Counted from the first letter of the stretch, positions 24,951 through 33,680 are shown. The stretch is 64,000 bases of DNA from an uncultured Lachnospiraceae bacterium (GCA_902789735.1 CADAOZ010000006.1:1-64000); one strand, 5' to 3'. Program-made: numbers and translations. Notes: a model not told the origin generated them from the sequence alone.

Positions 24951-27572
24951 TTACTGTTCATTTTTGTCAGAGTAATTGGAATCACTGAGACTTTTGGAAT
25001 CATTAAGATTTCTGGAATCTTTATTGCGATTCATGGCGTCTTTAGCGACCTGGTCCAGGATTCCCTGGATATTGTAATCCTTTTTATTATCAGTCACATA
25101 CTGGATGGCTTCCTTCAGCTTTCCGCTGTCCATGAACTGGCCAAAGGGAAGGTTCTCCACCCCGTTATTATCCACGCAGGCCGCCAGGTACTGCTCGCAG
25201 ACCAGGGCGATGGCAAAGCCCAGAACCGCTGTGACGCTGGCCGCAACAGTAGTGTTGACCGTAGCGTTGACAATGCCGCCGGCTACTGGAATGACCCGGA
25301 TCAGGTTGGAAGCCAGAGATCTGCCGAATACGCTCACCGCCGAGGTCCCCACCAGGTTGGCAGCGATCTGCTGGCCTTCCGTCCGGATTCCGTATCCTTT
25401 GATGATCTCATAGCACATCTTTACCTGCAGGGCCATCAGAGGCACCGAATCCGTAAAGGGAACACTGATGATGGAGGTGGCGGCTACGGCCGCCCAGGCC
25501 AGTCCGGCATATTTGGGAATGACTTTCCTGGCTATATAGTTGCGCTTGACCTCCAGAGATTTTTTGACCGCAGGGATAAAGCCCGCCCGCAGAGACTGGT
25601 CCAGATGATCCAAAGCCCATTCGATGATCTCATCCTTCTGCACATATTTCTTCCTGGTCTCTTCGTCCCAGTCCGCGGTCTTTTCATCGCAGGCATAGGT
25701 GAAGATGGAAATATCCGGGAGCTTTTCCAGGATGGCTTTCTTCAGGTAGATGATGCCGTCCTCGTCCACGCAGTCCACCTTGGTCAGGATGACCATGACC
25801 GGGATCTTGTACTTCTGGCGGATCTTCCGGATCATCTTTTCGTCCGCTTCAAAGAAACGGTTGTTGGCCGCCGACACGCAGTACCAGACCTCATGGATAT
25901 GCTCCTGCATTTCATCCGGATGCATTTTGATTTTGTCATCGATGACCTTGAGCACTTCCTTCATATACTTGTGCTCGTCCGTGCCGATCTCATAGCCCTG
26001 ACTGTCATAGAGGGTCATGGTGGCGCCCGCCGGACTGTAGGGATGGACGCCGGTCGTTCTGGCTCTTCCCCGGTTACCGATCTCCGGGCCTTCCGCCTCG
26101 CTCATGGCGAATATATCCCTGATCAGGGTACTCTTGCCGATTCCCGTCACGCCGCAGATCAGGATATTAGGCTTGCTGACTTCGCTCTGCACCAAACGGA
26201 AAGCGTCTTCATAATTGAAATTCTCAAAATCAAACTTATCCATGTCTGTCTCCTTTACTTCCTGCTGCCTGGCTGGTGCAGGCAGTTCCAATCCGCCGTC
26301 CTGCCTGTCTGCTGCAGGCGGTTCCAATCTACCATCCTGCTTGTCTACTGCAGGCGGTTCCAATCCGCCGTCTCTGAAATATGGCCCCAACTGGGAAGTC
26401 GCGGCCTGTTCGCTGTTATTGATCCATTCCTCTGTCGATTCTTCCGTGATCAGCATGGTGTCTATCAGATGCTTTACGCGGAGGGTCGGATAGACATGGA
26501 ACAGGACCGTATCGCCCACTGTCTCCACCGTCGGGTCCGTTCTGCCGCGTTCAGACAGATGCACCACGATCAGCTTCCGGTAACCGCTCCTGATCAGGGG
26601 CATACAGGGCGTATTATCCCTGCAGCCACCGTCCCGGTATTCAAAATGATGGATCCTTACGGGATCATAGACCAGAGGAAGGGCGCTGGAAGCCAGGACG
26701 ATCTTGCTGATCTCCTTTACATTCCGGTTGTTCAGGCAGTAATAATCCGCGTTATGAAACGCCTGCAGAGCATTCTCCGCGGGTGGCTCCTTCTGCTGCT
26801 GCAGGCTCTGCCTGGCCAGGCAGGAAAAGACCATCCGGTCTCTGGGAAAACGGCTTCTCAGGACCTCGTCAACGATCTCCGACAGCTTTTCCTGGGTAAA
26901 GAAAGATTCACCGGTCATCGGCATCATATCCTGCATCAGCAGAGGCGCGCTGATGGAACCGATGGCTGTTCCCGTCAGAGTCTGCAGGAAAATCTCCGCT
27001 ATCCTCTTCAAAGTCTCTTTATTGACCCGGGTCAGATCCTTCTGACGGACAGACCGCCAGATCCGTTCCGCCTCCTCCAGGGAAGTGCAGGAAAAGAGGA
27101 TGCTGTTCAGAGCCCCGACCGACGTGCCCGAGATCCCTGTGATCTTTTTATCCAGACCTGTCCTTTGCAGCCATCTCCATACGCCGATCTCAAAGGCTCC
27201 TTTAGCGCCGCCGCCGGACAGGACCAGTCCGTATTCTCTGTCATGGACCGTCTCCAGCATCTGCTCCGTCAGGACTATATTCAGGAGCAGGCCGACGATC
27301 TCCTTTTTATTTCCTTTCAGGCGGATAATTCCGTCCTCGTCACACAATAAGACCTGTTCATCATATTTGTGGTCAAAAAGGATCCAGCCGTCCGAAAGCA
27401 GGAAGGGGCTGTAATAGCCCCTGCGGAAATCCAGGTCGCTGTCGAACCTCCTGCCCCTGCGTTTGGGTTCATTGCCGTCCCGGAAGGGTCCCGAATTCCA
27501 GTAGCGGCAGAAATCCTCCAGCTGGGCGGCGGAGAGTTTTTTCAGTTTGGTAATGTCACTTTCATTAGGCAT
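24951..27572 (-). CDS. Patatin-like phospholipase fused to a P-loop GTPase with DUF697-like membrane domain
   Basis: The 873-residue protein has three parts. (1) ~112-400: a patatin phospholipase with oxyanion loop SGGGAKGAF (119-127), nucleophile elbow GTSVG (Ser151) and the dyad Asp in DGG (314-316), so all catalytic residues are present. It should hydrolyse acyl lipids. (2) ~465-670: a GTPase with G1 GVTGIGKST (474-482), G3 DSQG (523-526) and G4 TKVD (597-600). (3) ~685-800: hydrophobic segments (GLAWAAVAATSIISVPFTDS, VIPVAGGIVNATVNTTVAAS) like DUF697 of YcjF-type proteins. The joint (~402-437) is a 12-residue repeat. A ribosome site, AAAGGA, and ATG at 26243 (Met444) lie between parts 1 and 2, so a separate GTPase-DUF697 product may also be made. 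The N-terminal ~110 residues are unassigned. Confidence 0.9.
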   Translation of the reverse strand: MPNESDITKLKKLSAAQLEDFCRYWNSGPFRDGNEPKRRGRRFDSDLDFRRGYYSPFLLSDGWILFDHKYDEQVLLCDEDGIIRLKGNKKEIVGLLLNIVLTEQMLETVHDREYGLVLSGGGAKGAFEIGVWRWLQRTGLDKKITGISGTSVGALNSILFSCTSLEEAERIWRSVRQKDLTRVNKETLKRIAEIFLQTLTGTAIGSISAPLLMQDMMPMTGESFFTQEKLSEIVDEVLRSRFPRDRMVFSCLARQSLQQQKEPPAENALQAFHNADYYCLNNRNVKEISKIVLASSALPLVYDPVRIHHFEYRDGGCRDNTPCMPLIRSGYRKLIVVHLSERGRTDPTVETVGDTVLFHVYPTLRVKHLIDTMLITEESTEEWINNSEQAATSQLGPYFRDGGLEPPAVDKQDGRLEPPAADRQDGGLELPAPARQQEVKETDMDKFDFENFNYEDAFRLVQSEVSKPNILICGVTGIGKSTLIRDIFAMSEAEGPEIGNRGRARTTGVHPYSPAGATMTLYDSQGYEIGTDEHKYMKEVLKVIDDKIKMHPDEMQEHIHEVWYCVSAANNRFFEADEKMIRKIRQKYKIPVMVILTKVDCVDEDGIIYLKKAILEKLPDISIFTYACDEKTADWDEETRKKYVQKDEIIEWALDHLDQSLRAGFIPAVKKSLEVKRNYIARKVIPKYAGLAWAAVAATSIISVPFTDSVPLMALQVKMCYEIIKGYGIRTEGQQIAANLVGTSAVSVFGRSLASNLIRVIPVAGGIVNATVNTTVAASVTAVLGFAIALVCEQYLAACVDNNGVENLPFGQFMDSGKLKEAIQYVTDNKKDYNIQGILDQVAKDAMNRNKDSRNLNDSKSLSDSNYSDKNEQ
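26243..26257 (-). promoter_or_regulatory. Internal ribosome binding site and start inside the patatin-GTPase fusion
   Basis: On the minus strand AGTAAAGGAGACAGACATG gives a near-consensus AAAGGAG seven bases before an in-frame ATG (Met444). It directly precedes the GTPase domain (MDKFDFENFNYEDAF...), as a normal gene start would. It is either a live second start or a relic of two separate genes. Confidence 0.7.
26279..26376 (-). repeat. 36-bp in-frame repeat in the patatin-GTPase joint
   Basis: About 2.7 units of 36 bp, starting at 26279, 26315 and 26351, code for LEPPAVDKQDGR-type 12-residue units. They lie between the phospholipase and GTPase domains, just upstream of the internal ribosome site. 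Confidence 0.9.
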
Positions 27573-27892
27573 AGTGTGCTTTTACCTCGTCTAATCCTGT
27601 AATGTCAGTATACATCGATTCCCCGGATATGTCTTATGCGGAATTTGGGAGATTGGTGCGGTCAATGACCTCTGCGGTCAATGAGCTCTGGGGTCGTTGG
27701 CGTGGTCAATGACCTCTGGGGTCGTTGGCGTGTAGCCTTTGACGATTCCATTATATGGATTTATAATGGAATCAAACCGTACATTCGGCATCTATATAAT
27801 TCCATTTATTTGGGTTTTTATCGGTTTCATTCTTCAGATGCCGGAACTCTCCGCATTCTTCGGCATCCTGCATGAAGGAGGTAACAGCAGCC
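27573..27892. other. Divergent gap with GACCTCTGGGGTC repeats
   Basis: About 320 bp between the patatin-GTPase gene and the rightward Uma2 gene. At 27655-27740 are three imperfect units of GGTCAATGACCTCTGGGGTC plus GTTGGCGTG, each with an internal palindrome. A related CCACCTCTGGGGTGG repeat occurs at 57695-57760. The remainder is AT-rich and should contain both promoters. Confidence 0.65.
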
Positions 27893-28732
27893 ATGGCAAT
27901 GACACTCGCAGAAATCAAAAATCTGAAAAAACAGCTCGGTATTACAAACGCTCATCTTGCGGACATATCCGGTGTTCCATTGAGCACCATACAGAAAGTA
28001 CTGGGCAATACTACCTCCGCTCCCCGTCAGAAGACACTTCGTAAACTGGAAACGGCACTGCTTTCTGAATACAACCATTCGGGAATTCCCACATCGGTTT
28101 CTTCGGCTAAGGAAATAAAAGAACAGAACCTGTTGAAAGAGGCCCCTGCGCCTTATCATACAAGTACGGATCCCGGAAGGATCCACACCATACAGGATTA
28201 TTATGCGTTACCGGCAGACCGCCGCGCGGAACTGATCGACGGTGTTTTTTATGATATGGCCGCTCCTGACGGAATCCATCAGGATATTCTGCTGATCCTG
28301 GGATCCATGTTCAGGGATCATATCCGGAAAAACAAAGGTGAATGTAAAGTCTATGTGGCTCCCCGGGATGTACAACTCGACCCCGGGGATGATAAGACCA
28401 TTGTCCAGCCGGATATTCTGATTGTTTGTGACCGAAACAAAATCACGGACAGGTGTATTATCGGCGCCCCGGACTTTATTGCGGAAATCCTTTCTCCTTC
28501 CACACGGGAAAAAGACCTGCATCTTAAGGCCGCGAAATACGCCTGTTCCGGTGTCCGGGAATACTGGATCATTGATCCTGAAAAGAGAATCGTTCTCGTC
28601 TACTTTTTCGCTGAGAGCCGCTTTCCCGCATGTTATACCTTCGCGGATACGATTCCTGTGGAAATCTGGGACGGTCAGTTGCGAATCGATTTCGGAGAGA
28701 TCAGCAAGGAAATCGCCTGGCAGTTTGAATAG
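27893..28732 (+). CDS. HTH-Uma2 family endonuclease-like protein
   Basis: The start is placed at ATG 27893, since GAAGGAGG lies upstream; a start at 27872 would place this site inside the gene. The 279-residue protein has an N-terminal Cro/XRE-type helix-turn-helix (IKNLKKQLGITNAHLADISG, VPLSTIQKVLG) and a linker. A C-terminal Uma2 (DUF820) domain follows: IDGVFYDMAAPDGIHQDILL, VQPDILIVCDRNKI, FIAEILSPSTREKDLHLKAA and VREYWIIDPEKRIV. The PDI...EILS...K series contains the D-ExK-like residues of the restriction-endonuclease fold. Uma2 proteins are abundant in Clostridia; their DNA target is unknown. It is followed by a terminator. Confidence 0.9.
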   Translation: MAMTLAEIKNLKKQLGITNAHLADISGVPLSTIQKVLGNTTSAPRQKTLRKLETALLSEYNHSGIPTSVSSAKEIKEQNLLKEAPAPYHTSTDPGRIHTIQDYYALPADRRAELIDGVFYDMAAPDGIHQDILLILGSMFRDHIRKNKGECKVYVAPRDVQLDPGDDKTIVQPDILIVCDRNKITDRCIIGAPDFIAEILSPSTREKDLHLKAAKYACSGVREYWIIDPEKRIVLVYFFAESRFPACYTFADTIPVEIWDGQLRIDFGEISKEIAWQFE

Positions 28733-28753
28733 ATGATTTTCTGTCTATCGTGT

Positions 28754-28801
28754 AAAAAAGGCCTCTGCGCTCACTTTACTTAGTGAACGCGGAGGCGTTT
28801 T
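28754..28801. terminator. Bidirectional terminator between Uma2 and zeta-like genes
   Basis: GCCTCTGCGCTCACT pairs with AGTGAACGCGGAGGC, with A6 before and TTTTAAA after, between two convergent genes. Confidence 0.85.
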
Positions 28802-28861
28802 AAACTCTTCAGATCTTGTCAATCCATTTTGCTTCACAGGCCGCTGGAGCTTTTCTTCAGT

Positions 28862-29842
28862 CTATTCCTCAGAAGTTTCATCAGCCGGGGCTGCAGAAGT
28901 ATCAGCAGACTCAGAGGATTCCGCCGCATCAGTGGTTTCTACTGCAATGACCTCATCCTGCCCGTAAGGTTCTCCGGCCGTATTCAGCATGGGAGCCAGC
29001 TGTGTGTACACCTCCTGCGGCTTCATTCCAAGGGAGAACACAACCGCACTGTTGATATTCTGCCCGCCGCCAAGCGCGCGTCTGAATACAAGTGACGCGG
29101 ATTCGGCAGGCGTCCCGTTGCGGAATCTGGCGGTAACCGTGTAGCCGGCTTCTTCAAAAGGTCTGATTACATCCTCGAGCAGCTCATCAAGGTCTGTGGC
29201 GACAAGGGGAAGGATGACATTGGTTCCTTTCATATCCCCTTCCAGGAAGGCTTTCTCCGCTTCCGCCATCAGTTTCATGCCTTCCATATGGATCGCGTCC
29301 GCGCCCGCTCCGTGGCTCTCCTTGTACTCCGGCAGCTGTTCCTTGATCATATCCGGATCGAGGATAAAAGCGCCCATCTCCTCGCTGTCAGGATTTGCGA
29401 CCATCGTGGACTTGTGGACCCCGGGCAGCCCCAGGACAAGCTCCAGCTTATATTCCTTCTTCAGGGGGCCGTCATAGACGTATTTATGCTTGCCGTTCTC
29501 ATCAACGCTCTCGTTCCTTGCTGACCCCTGGCTCAGGAACCAGTCCAGTACTTCCTGGCGCATTTGTTCGCGCTCCGGCGTATTGATATCTACAGTGCTT
29601 CCATAAAGAGCCTTATAATAGGCAGACAGGGCATCCAGTCCCTGTACTACCGGGCTTTCCTTCAGCTCCTCAATGGTATAGTATTCCCCGGCTGTTACCC
29701 GGTCATAGAATTCCCTGGCCTCCGGTGTATCGATCATCAGATGCTCCGGCGTTACATCCCAGGTCACCGGAGTCACTCCCTCCGGAAGTTCCGGCAGCTC
29801 CTGCGCCGTCTGAGCCTGCGGCGTTATCTCTTTTTCTGTCAT
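28862..29842 (-). CDS. Zeta-toxin-like P-loop kinase with unusual Walker A
   Basis: The 326-residue protein has a P-loop region ELVLGLPGVHKST (Gly138-Thr146), then ILDPDMIKEQLPEYK, ADAIHMEGMKLMAEAEKAFL and GTNVILPLVA. This is the order of zeta toxins and related kinases (P-loop, Asp-Pro-Asp substrate loop). The last glycine of GxxxxGKS is replaced by His143, which is odd for an active kinase. A ~130-residue N-terminal extension and an Ala/Ser/Asp/Glu-rich tail (ADTSAAPADETSEE) flank the domain. No epsilon-like antitoxin gene adjoins it, and no clear ribosome site precedes the ATG. It may be a solitary, altered zeta family member rather than a toxin. I am fairly sure of the fold. Confidence 0.8.
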   Translation of the reverse strand: MTEKEITPQAQTAQELPELPEGVTPVTWDVTPEHLMIDTPEAREFYDRVTAGEYYTIEELKESPVVQGLDALSAYYKALYGSTVDINTPEREQMRQEVLDWFLSQGSARNESVDENGKHKYVYDGPLKKEYKLELVLGLPGVHKSTMVANPDSEEMGAFILDPDMIKEQLPEYKESHGAGADAIHMEGMKLMAEAEKAFLEGDMKGTNVILPLVATDLDELLEDVIRPFEEAGYTVTARFRNGTPAESASLVFRRALGGGQNINSAVVFSLGMKPQEVYTQLAPMLNTAGEPYGQDEVIAVETTDAAESSESADTSAAPADETSEE

Positions 29843-29912
29843 AATTTTACAGGGAACAGGGATTACAAATTTCAGGTGCGCTGCGTACAGGGTAAACGCG
29901 CTTCTTTATGAG

Positions 29913-30944
29913 TCAGAAGAAATAAATTAAAACCGTCGGCAGCATCCACAGAATCCATCCGATGATAAAAGTAATCAGGTGCTTCTTCTCCGCATGTACC
30001 GCAATAAATTCACGGATCATCGCGCTCGGCCAATAGTAGAAAGCTACATGACTTCCGACGCCCGTGCATTCCAAACCGATTTTCCTGCAGTATCGCAGCG
30101 CTCTGTATACATGATAGTTGCTTGTGACAAGCACGGTGTACTTGCTGCCCGGCCGGCTGTCAATGATGGCTTTGGAATTCTGCAGGTTCTCATAAGTGGT
30201 GGTCGACCGATCCTCTTTAATGATCATCTCGGCAGGAATCCCTTTCTCCAGCAGATATTTTTCCATGGCTTCTGCCTCGGAGATTGCTTCATCCGCACCT
30301 TTTCCCCCGGAAGGAATCATGATCGGAGGCGTCGGATCCTTGCGATACACATCGATTGCTTTATCCAGTCTGTCCGCCAGAAGTTTGGATACCCGGCCGC
30401 CGGAAAGCAGGCCCGCTCCGTGGATGATCACATAGTCGAAGTCCTTTTTCCGCGGAATGATCTGCAGAAAACAGCAGTAAAGCATGAAAACAACAAACGA
30501 AATGGATAGATATATAATCGATGAACCCAGGAAAGCACTGACTATGCTGATCTTAAGAAAACGGTCATCTACATCCCATTCCGATCCCGAAAAAAGAGGT
30601 AAGACCAAAGCCGCAAAAGTCGACAGCTCTCCGATCCCAACGATCACGCCCAACGCGAAGGAAAGCAGGTTGGACAGACTGTGTCCTTCCCGTTTGAACA
30701 TGATCAGGCCGTTACTAATCAGGAAAATCGGAACGATCAGCAATAGGATGAAGGTAAGGAACATGACGAACAGGATCAGCCGCACCTGCTGCTCTCCTGC
30801 CGCAAACGTCAGGGCAAAAAGCGTATAGACCAGGGCAAAGAAAAGAAAGTAACAGTTTCGATATCTGCTCCTGTCGTTCTTGAAAGATATGGCCAGAATG
30901 AACCAGAGGAACAAGGCCACCATAAGATGAACCGCAATTACCAT
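29913..30944 (-). CDS. YdcF/ElyC-type (DUF218) membrane protein
   Basis: The start at 30944 (MVIAVHLMVALFLWFILAI) is chosen because GGAAGGGAAA lies upstream; 30992 is an alternative. Four or five membrane helices occupy residues ~1-165. A DUF218 domain then follows: DYVIIHGAGLLSGGRVSKLL, IPSGGKGADEAISEAEAMEK, IIKEDRSTTTYENLQNSKAI, VLVTSNYHVYRALRYCRKIG. A final membrane helix ends the protein (FIIGWILWMLPTVLIYFF). Members (SanA, ElyC, YdcF) are linked to envelope integrity and precursor metabolism. The active site is thought to be the Gly-rich and Thr-rich loops. Neighbours give no pathway clue. Confidence 0.87.
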   Translation of the reverse strand: MVIAVHLMVALFLWFILAISFKNDRSRYRNCYFLFFALVYTLFALTFAAGEQQVRLILFVMFLTFILLLIVPIFLISNGLIMFKREGHSLSNLLSFALGVIVGIGELSTFAALVLPLFSGSEWDVDDRFLKISIVSAFLGSSIIYLSISFVVFMLYCCFLQIIPRKKDFDYVIIHGAGLLSGGRVSKLLADRLDKAIDVYRKDPTPPIMIPSGGKGADEAISEAEAMEKYLLEKGIPAEMIIKEDRSTTTYENLQNSKAIIDSRPGSKYTVLVTSNYHVYRALRYCRKIGLECTGVGSHVAFYYWPSAMIREFIAVHAEKKHLITFIIGWILWMLPTVLIYFF

Positions 30945-31039
30945 AGTACAAAATTTCCCTTCCGTATCAGCATATCCGCTGATACTCTGCATATTCTATA
31001 ATACGTTATCCCGTACAAAATGGAAACTGTCATTTCCAA

Positions 31040-31180
31040 ATGAACCGGGAAGTCTGATTTGTGGTTCAAAAATGAACCGGGAGTCTGACTTGTGTTTCAA
31101 AAATGAACCGAGAGTCTGACTTGTGTTTCAAAAAAAACAACCGCCTGACCCCTGGAATGAACCGGGGAGTCAGGCAGCTG
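31040..31180. repeat. Tandem GAACCGGGA-GTCTGAC palindromic repeats (family B) plus hairpin
   Basis: Three tandem ~36-bp units with ATGAACCGGGAGTCTGACTT and GTGTTTCAAAA lie in the gap downstream of the YdcF promoter. Next is GCCTGAC...GTCAGGC (31142-31180), a hybrid of this family and the CAGCTGCCTGA hairpin family. Nothing in 30945-31338 appears to code. Confidence 0.8.
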
Positions 31181-31338
31181 TCTTGCAATAGAAAGCGATA
31201 TTACACCCTAATTGCCTTCTTTTGTATCCATAGCTGACCAGGGATTCCGGATCAGCCGGCCGGATCTTTCAGGAATCTGAAGAAGCCGGGGATAACCATA
31301 TCTTATAAATAAGATCTTATAAATCAGATCTTTATGAA

Positions 31339-31884
31339 TCAGATCTTATATGCTACAGCGGCCGCTTCTTCGGTCGCTTTATTGGCCTGGCCTGCTTCGG
31401 TCGCTTTATTGGCCTGGCCTGCTTCGGTGGCGTCGCCGAACATATGGATATTGTCCCAGACTTCCTCAGTCGTCAATTCGTGAGGGGTCTCATCAAAGAC
31501 GGGACAAGCAAGGGGGGGAAGGGGCAGATGTGTCATGGCCCAGCATTACTTTGGTATACTGACGGCCGGGCTGATGCAGCTGCGGGAAAATATACGCGCC
31601 TGCGGCGTGTACTGCATCTGTGACTTTCTTCCAGCCGGGGCTGAACTGGTCCGAACCAAGGGAAGGCTCCAGAGGCGTACAAAATTCCGTATCCTGTACC
31701 CTGGTGACCTCCGTAATGATCAGGCCGTATCCGCCTTTGGCGCGGGCTTCATAATAAGCCACGGTGCGGTCTGTCGGATTGCCGCTCAGCTCCGCGAATC
31801 CTACGCCCATGGCGCCCATTACAAAACGGTTTTTCAGCTCCAGCTTGCCTATGCGCCGGGTTCGAACAACTTGTCATATCTCAT
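31339..31884 (-). pseudogene. NADH:flavin oxidoreductase (old yellow enzyme family), broken by frameshifts and truncated
   Basis: Reading left from ATG 31884, behind AAGGAGGAAACGGAT, the sequence gives MRYDKLFEPG. A one-base loss near 31853 shifts frame into IGKLELKNRFVMGAMGVGFA, ...YYEARAKGGYGLIITEV and PQLHQPGRQYTKVM, all typical of the FMN-binding barrel of BaiC/2,4-dienoyl-CoA-reductase-like enzymes. A second shift lies at the G7 run (31512-31518), after which CPVFDETPHELTTEEVWDNI continues the family. It then ends in a 27-bp tandem repeat coding EAGQANKAT (x2) and a stop. Only ~185 of more than 350 residues remain. The gene is dead, and the C-terminal loss coincides with the repeat. Confidence 0.85.
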
Positions 31885-32400
31885 ATCCGTTTCCTCCTTC
31901 TGATTCCGTTTACTAAGGAAAAATTACTGTTGCTCCTGCATAAATTATAAAAGGAAAAATGATGGCTTTCATTATGGTACAATCCAAATCCATCGTATAT
32001 AATTGTGCATGGCGCACAACAGTTTTCGGAGCAGTTTTCTTTTGGAACCGATACCATTTCATCTGGTTATTTCACTATATTTTTCCGACTCCGACACATC
32101 GTGGAAATCAGCTGTTTTTCCACTCCTTGTCAGTCATTCCAGCTTTTTTCTCATATTTTCTTATTATTTGTACCTAAATATTTGTTTTTAACCACTGTAT
32201 TTATATTCTGACAGGCGCTGACAACAGGGATGGCAATAGCCGGCGTTCAGTTCTTCCCGGAATATGCGGTTTTATGAGCCTATAAACACAGGGCTGCGCT
32301 CTATTAACGCAGGGATTTTACCCGGATCGTACGCCTGCGCCGCAGTCATACCCTGCATGGCATAATGTAATATCGTTTAATAATAAAGAGGTAATTGTGC
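31885..32400. other. Intergenic region upstream of PucR-type gene
   Basis: About 515 bp, AT-rich at 31910-32200 and less so later, with short open frames but no recognisable protein. CATACCCTGCATGG and AGAGGTAATTGTGC lead into the PucR-type gene. I see no repeats, stable hairpins or RNA family. Confidence 0.5.
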
Positions 32401-33609
32401 ATGATGACAGAAAAAGACTTTGCCGTTCGCATGTTCTCAGAGCTGGCCCGTGGGACTTCTCTACGGCAGATCCTGGATATCGCCAGAACTGAAGTATTCG
32501 ACAATCCCATCATGGTCACCAATGAATCCTTCCGGATCCTTGCCCTGTCTTCCGACCAGGCTCTGAAGGAAGACAGGGTCTGGAGAGAAGCGGAGGAATT
32601 TGGCGGCTTTTCAGAAGAGACTATTGAAATATTTCGAAAAGACCGTGAATCCATCAAGCTGTTTGAGGAGCGCAGAGCTTTCCTGTATACCACCGGTCTG
32701 GCGGAAAAACTGCCCCGGATCCTGATGCCGGTCGATATGGGGCGCCTGACTCTGGGCTATCTGATCATCTTTAGCCTGAAACATGAAATTACCGACCGGG
32801 ATTTTCTTTATGCGGAGGTTCTTGAACAGGCCCTGAACATCATCCTGTACCAGCAGCCCATCTCCGGAGAGACCAGGCTGGACCTGCTGGATTTTACCCT
32901 CAAGCAGCTGCTGGACGGCAACAGGGAAATGATCGCGAATATGCCTGCTTTTCATATGAAACGGAACTTTCAGGCAGTTTCGGTCACGCTGCCGAAGGAT
33001 GCCAAGAAAAAGCAGTATATTCCATACCTTCAGGAGTCGCTGACCCGCTGCAGTCAGTTCAATCAATGCTTCGTACACGGTAACTCTCTTTTTCTGCTGC
33101 TCAATTATGAAAAAGAAGAAGAATGCAGCTATACAGAAAAGGTACTCTCTGATCTGCTGGAGCGTTTTGATCTGGTCGCAGGATACAGTTATCCTTTCCG
33201 GGATCTGCGGCAGCTGCGGCTTTATTATCAGCAGGCTATGGATACCCGTCGATACGGCAGTATGTATGTCCCCGGCAGCCATATTTACCGGTATCAGGAT
33301 ATTCAGGTCGACATCCTGGTAGGGCAGCTGCCGGAGGAAATCCTGGGCACCCTGCTGTCTCCGGACTATAAGCTGCTGACGGAATATGATACGGAACATG
33401 GCCTGGCGCTGGTAGAAACCGCTGCAGCCTGGTACCGCAATATGCTGAATATTTCCGCCACAGCCGCAGCACTTCATATCCACAGGAATACCGTGACCTA
33501 TCGCCTCGATCTGATTCGGGATAAGCTCGGAATCGCCATAGATGATATGAAAGTCCTGCAGAGCATCGCTTTGTCGGCACGGGTCGCAGCCAGGATCCAT
33601 CACAGCTGA
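32401..33609 (+). CDS. PucR/CdaR-type transcriptional regulator
   Basis: The start is ATG 32401, nine bases after AGAGG. Residues ~1-150 form a PucR-type N-terminal sensory domain (FDNPIMVTNESFRILALSSD, DMGRLTLGYLIIFSL). A GGDEF-like middle follows (HGNSLFLLLNYE, FDLVAGYSYPFRDLRQLRLY). The C-terminal HTH_30 is clear: ISATAAALHIHRNTVTYRLD, RDKLGIAIDDM. Length (402 residues) is normal. Such regulators usually act on a nearby operon in response to a metabolite. Here the next gene is fruK copy 1, about 290 bp downstream on the same strand. Confidence 0.9.
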   Translation: MMTEKDFAVRMFSELARGTSLRQILDIARTEVFDNPIMVTNESFRILALSSDQALKEDRVWREAEEFGGFSEETIEIFRKDRESIKLFEERRAFLYTTGLAEKLPRILMPVDMGRLTLGYLIIFSLKHEITDRDFLYAEVLEQALNIILYQQPISGETRLDLLDFTLKQLLDGNREMIANMPAFHMKRNFQAVSVTLPKDAKKKQYIPYLQESLTRCSQFNQCFVHGNSLFLLLNYEKEEECSYTEKVLSDLLERFDLVAGYSYPFRDLRQLRLYYQQAMDTRRYGSMYVPGSHIYRYQDIQVDILVGQLPEEILGTLLSPDYKLLTEYDTEHGLALVETAAAWYRNMLNISATAAALHIHRNTVTYRLDLIRDKLGIAIDDMKVLQSIALSARVAARIHHS

Positions 33610-33610
33610 A

Positions 33611-33680
33611 GTGAACCAGAAGTCTGACGACCGGTTCACTTTCCTGTCGGATGAACCACAAGTCTGACGACCGGTTCATC
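33611..33680. repeat. Two family B palindromic repeats directly after the PucR-type gene
   Basis: Two units, GTGAACCAGAAGTCTGACGA-CCGGTTCAC and GATGAACCACAAGTCTGACG-ACCGGTTCATC, begin two bases after the stop codon. Each can form a hairpin with a TCTGAC-containing loop. Confidence 0.85.

Noticed and set aside
25605-27350. 581-residue plus-strand open frame over the patatin-GTPase gene
   Set aside because: Antisense shadow; the sense strand has complete catalytic motifs.
28862-29842. Classic epsilon-zeta toxin-antitoxin module
   Set aside because: No epsilon-type small gene is next to it and the P-loop is altered, so it was not called a TA system.
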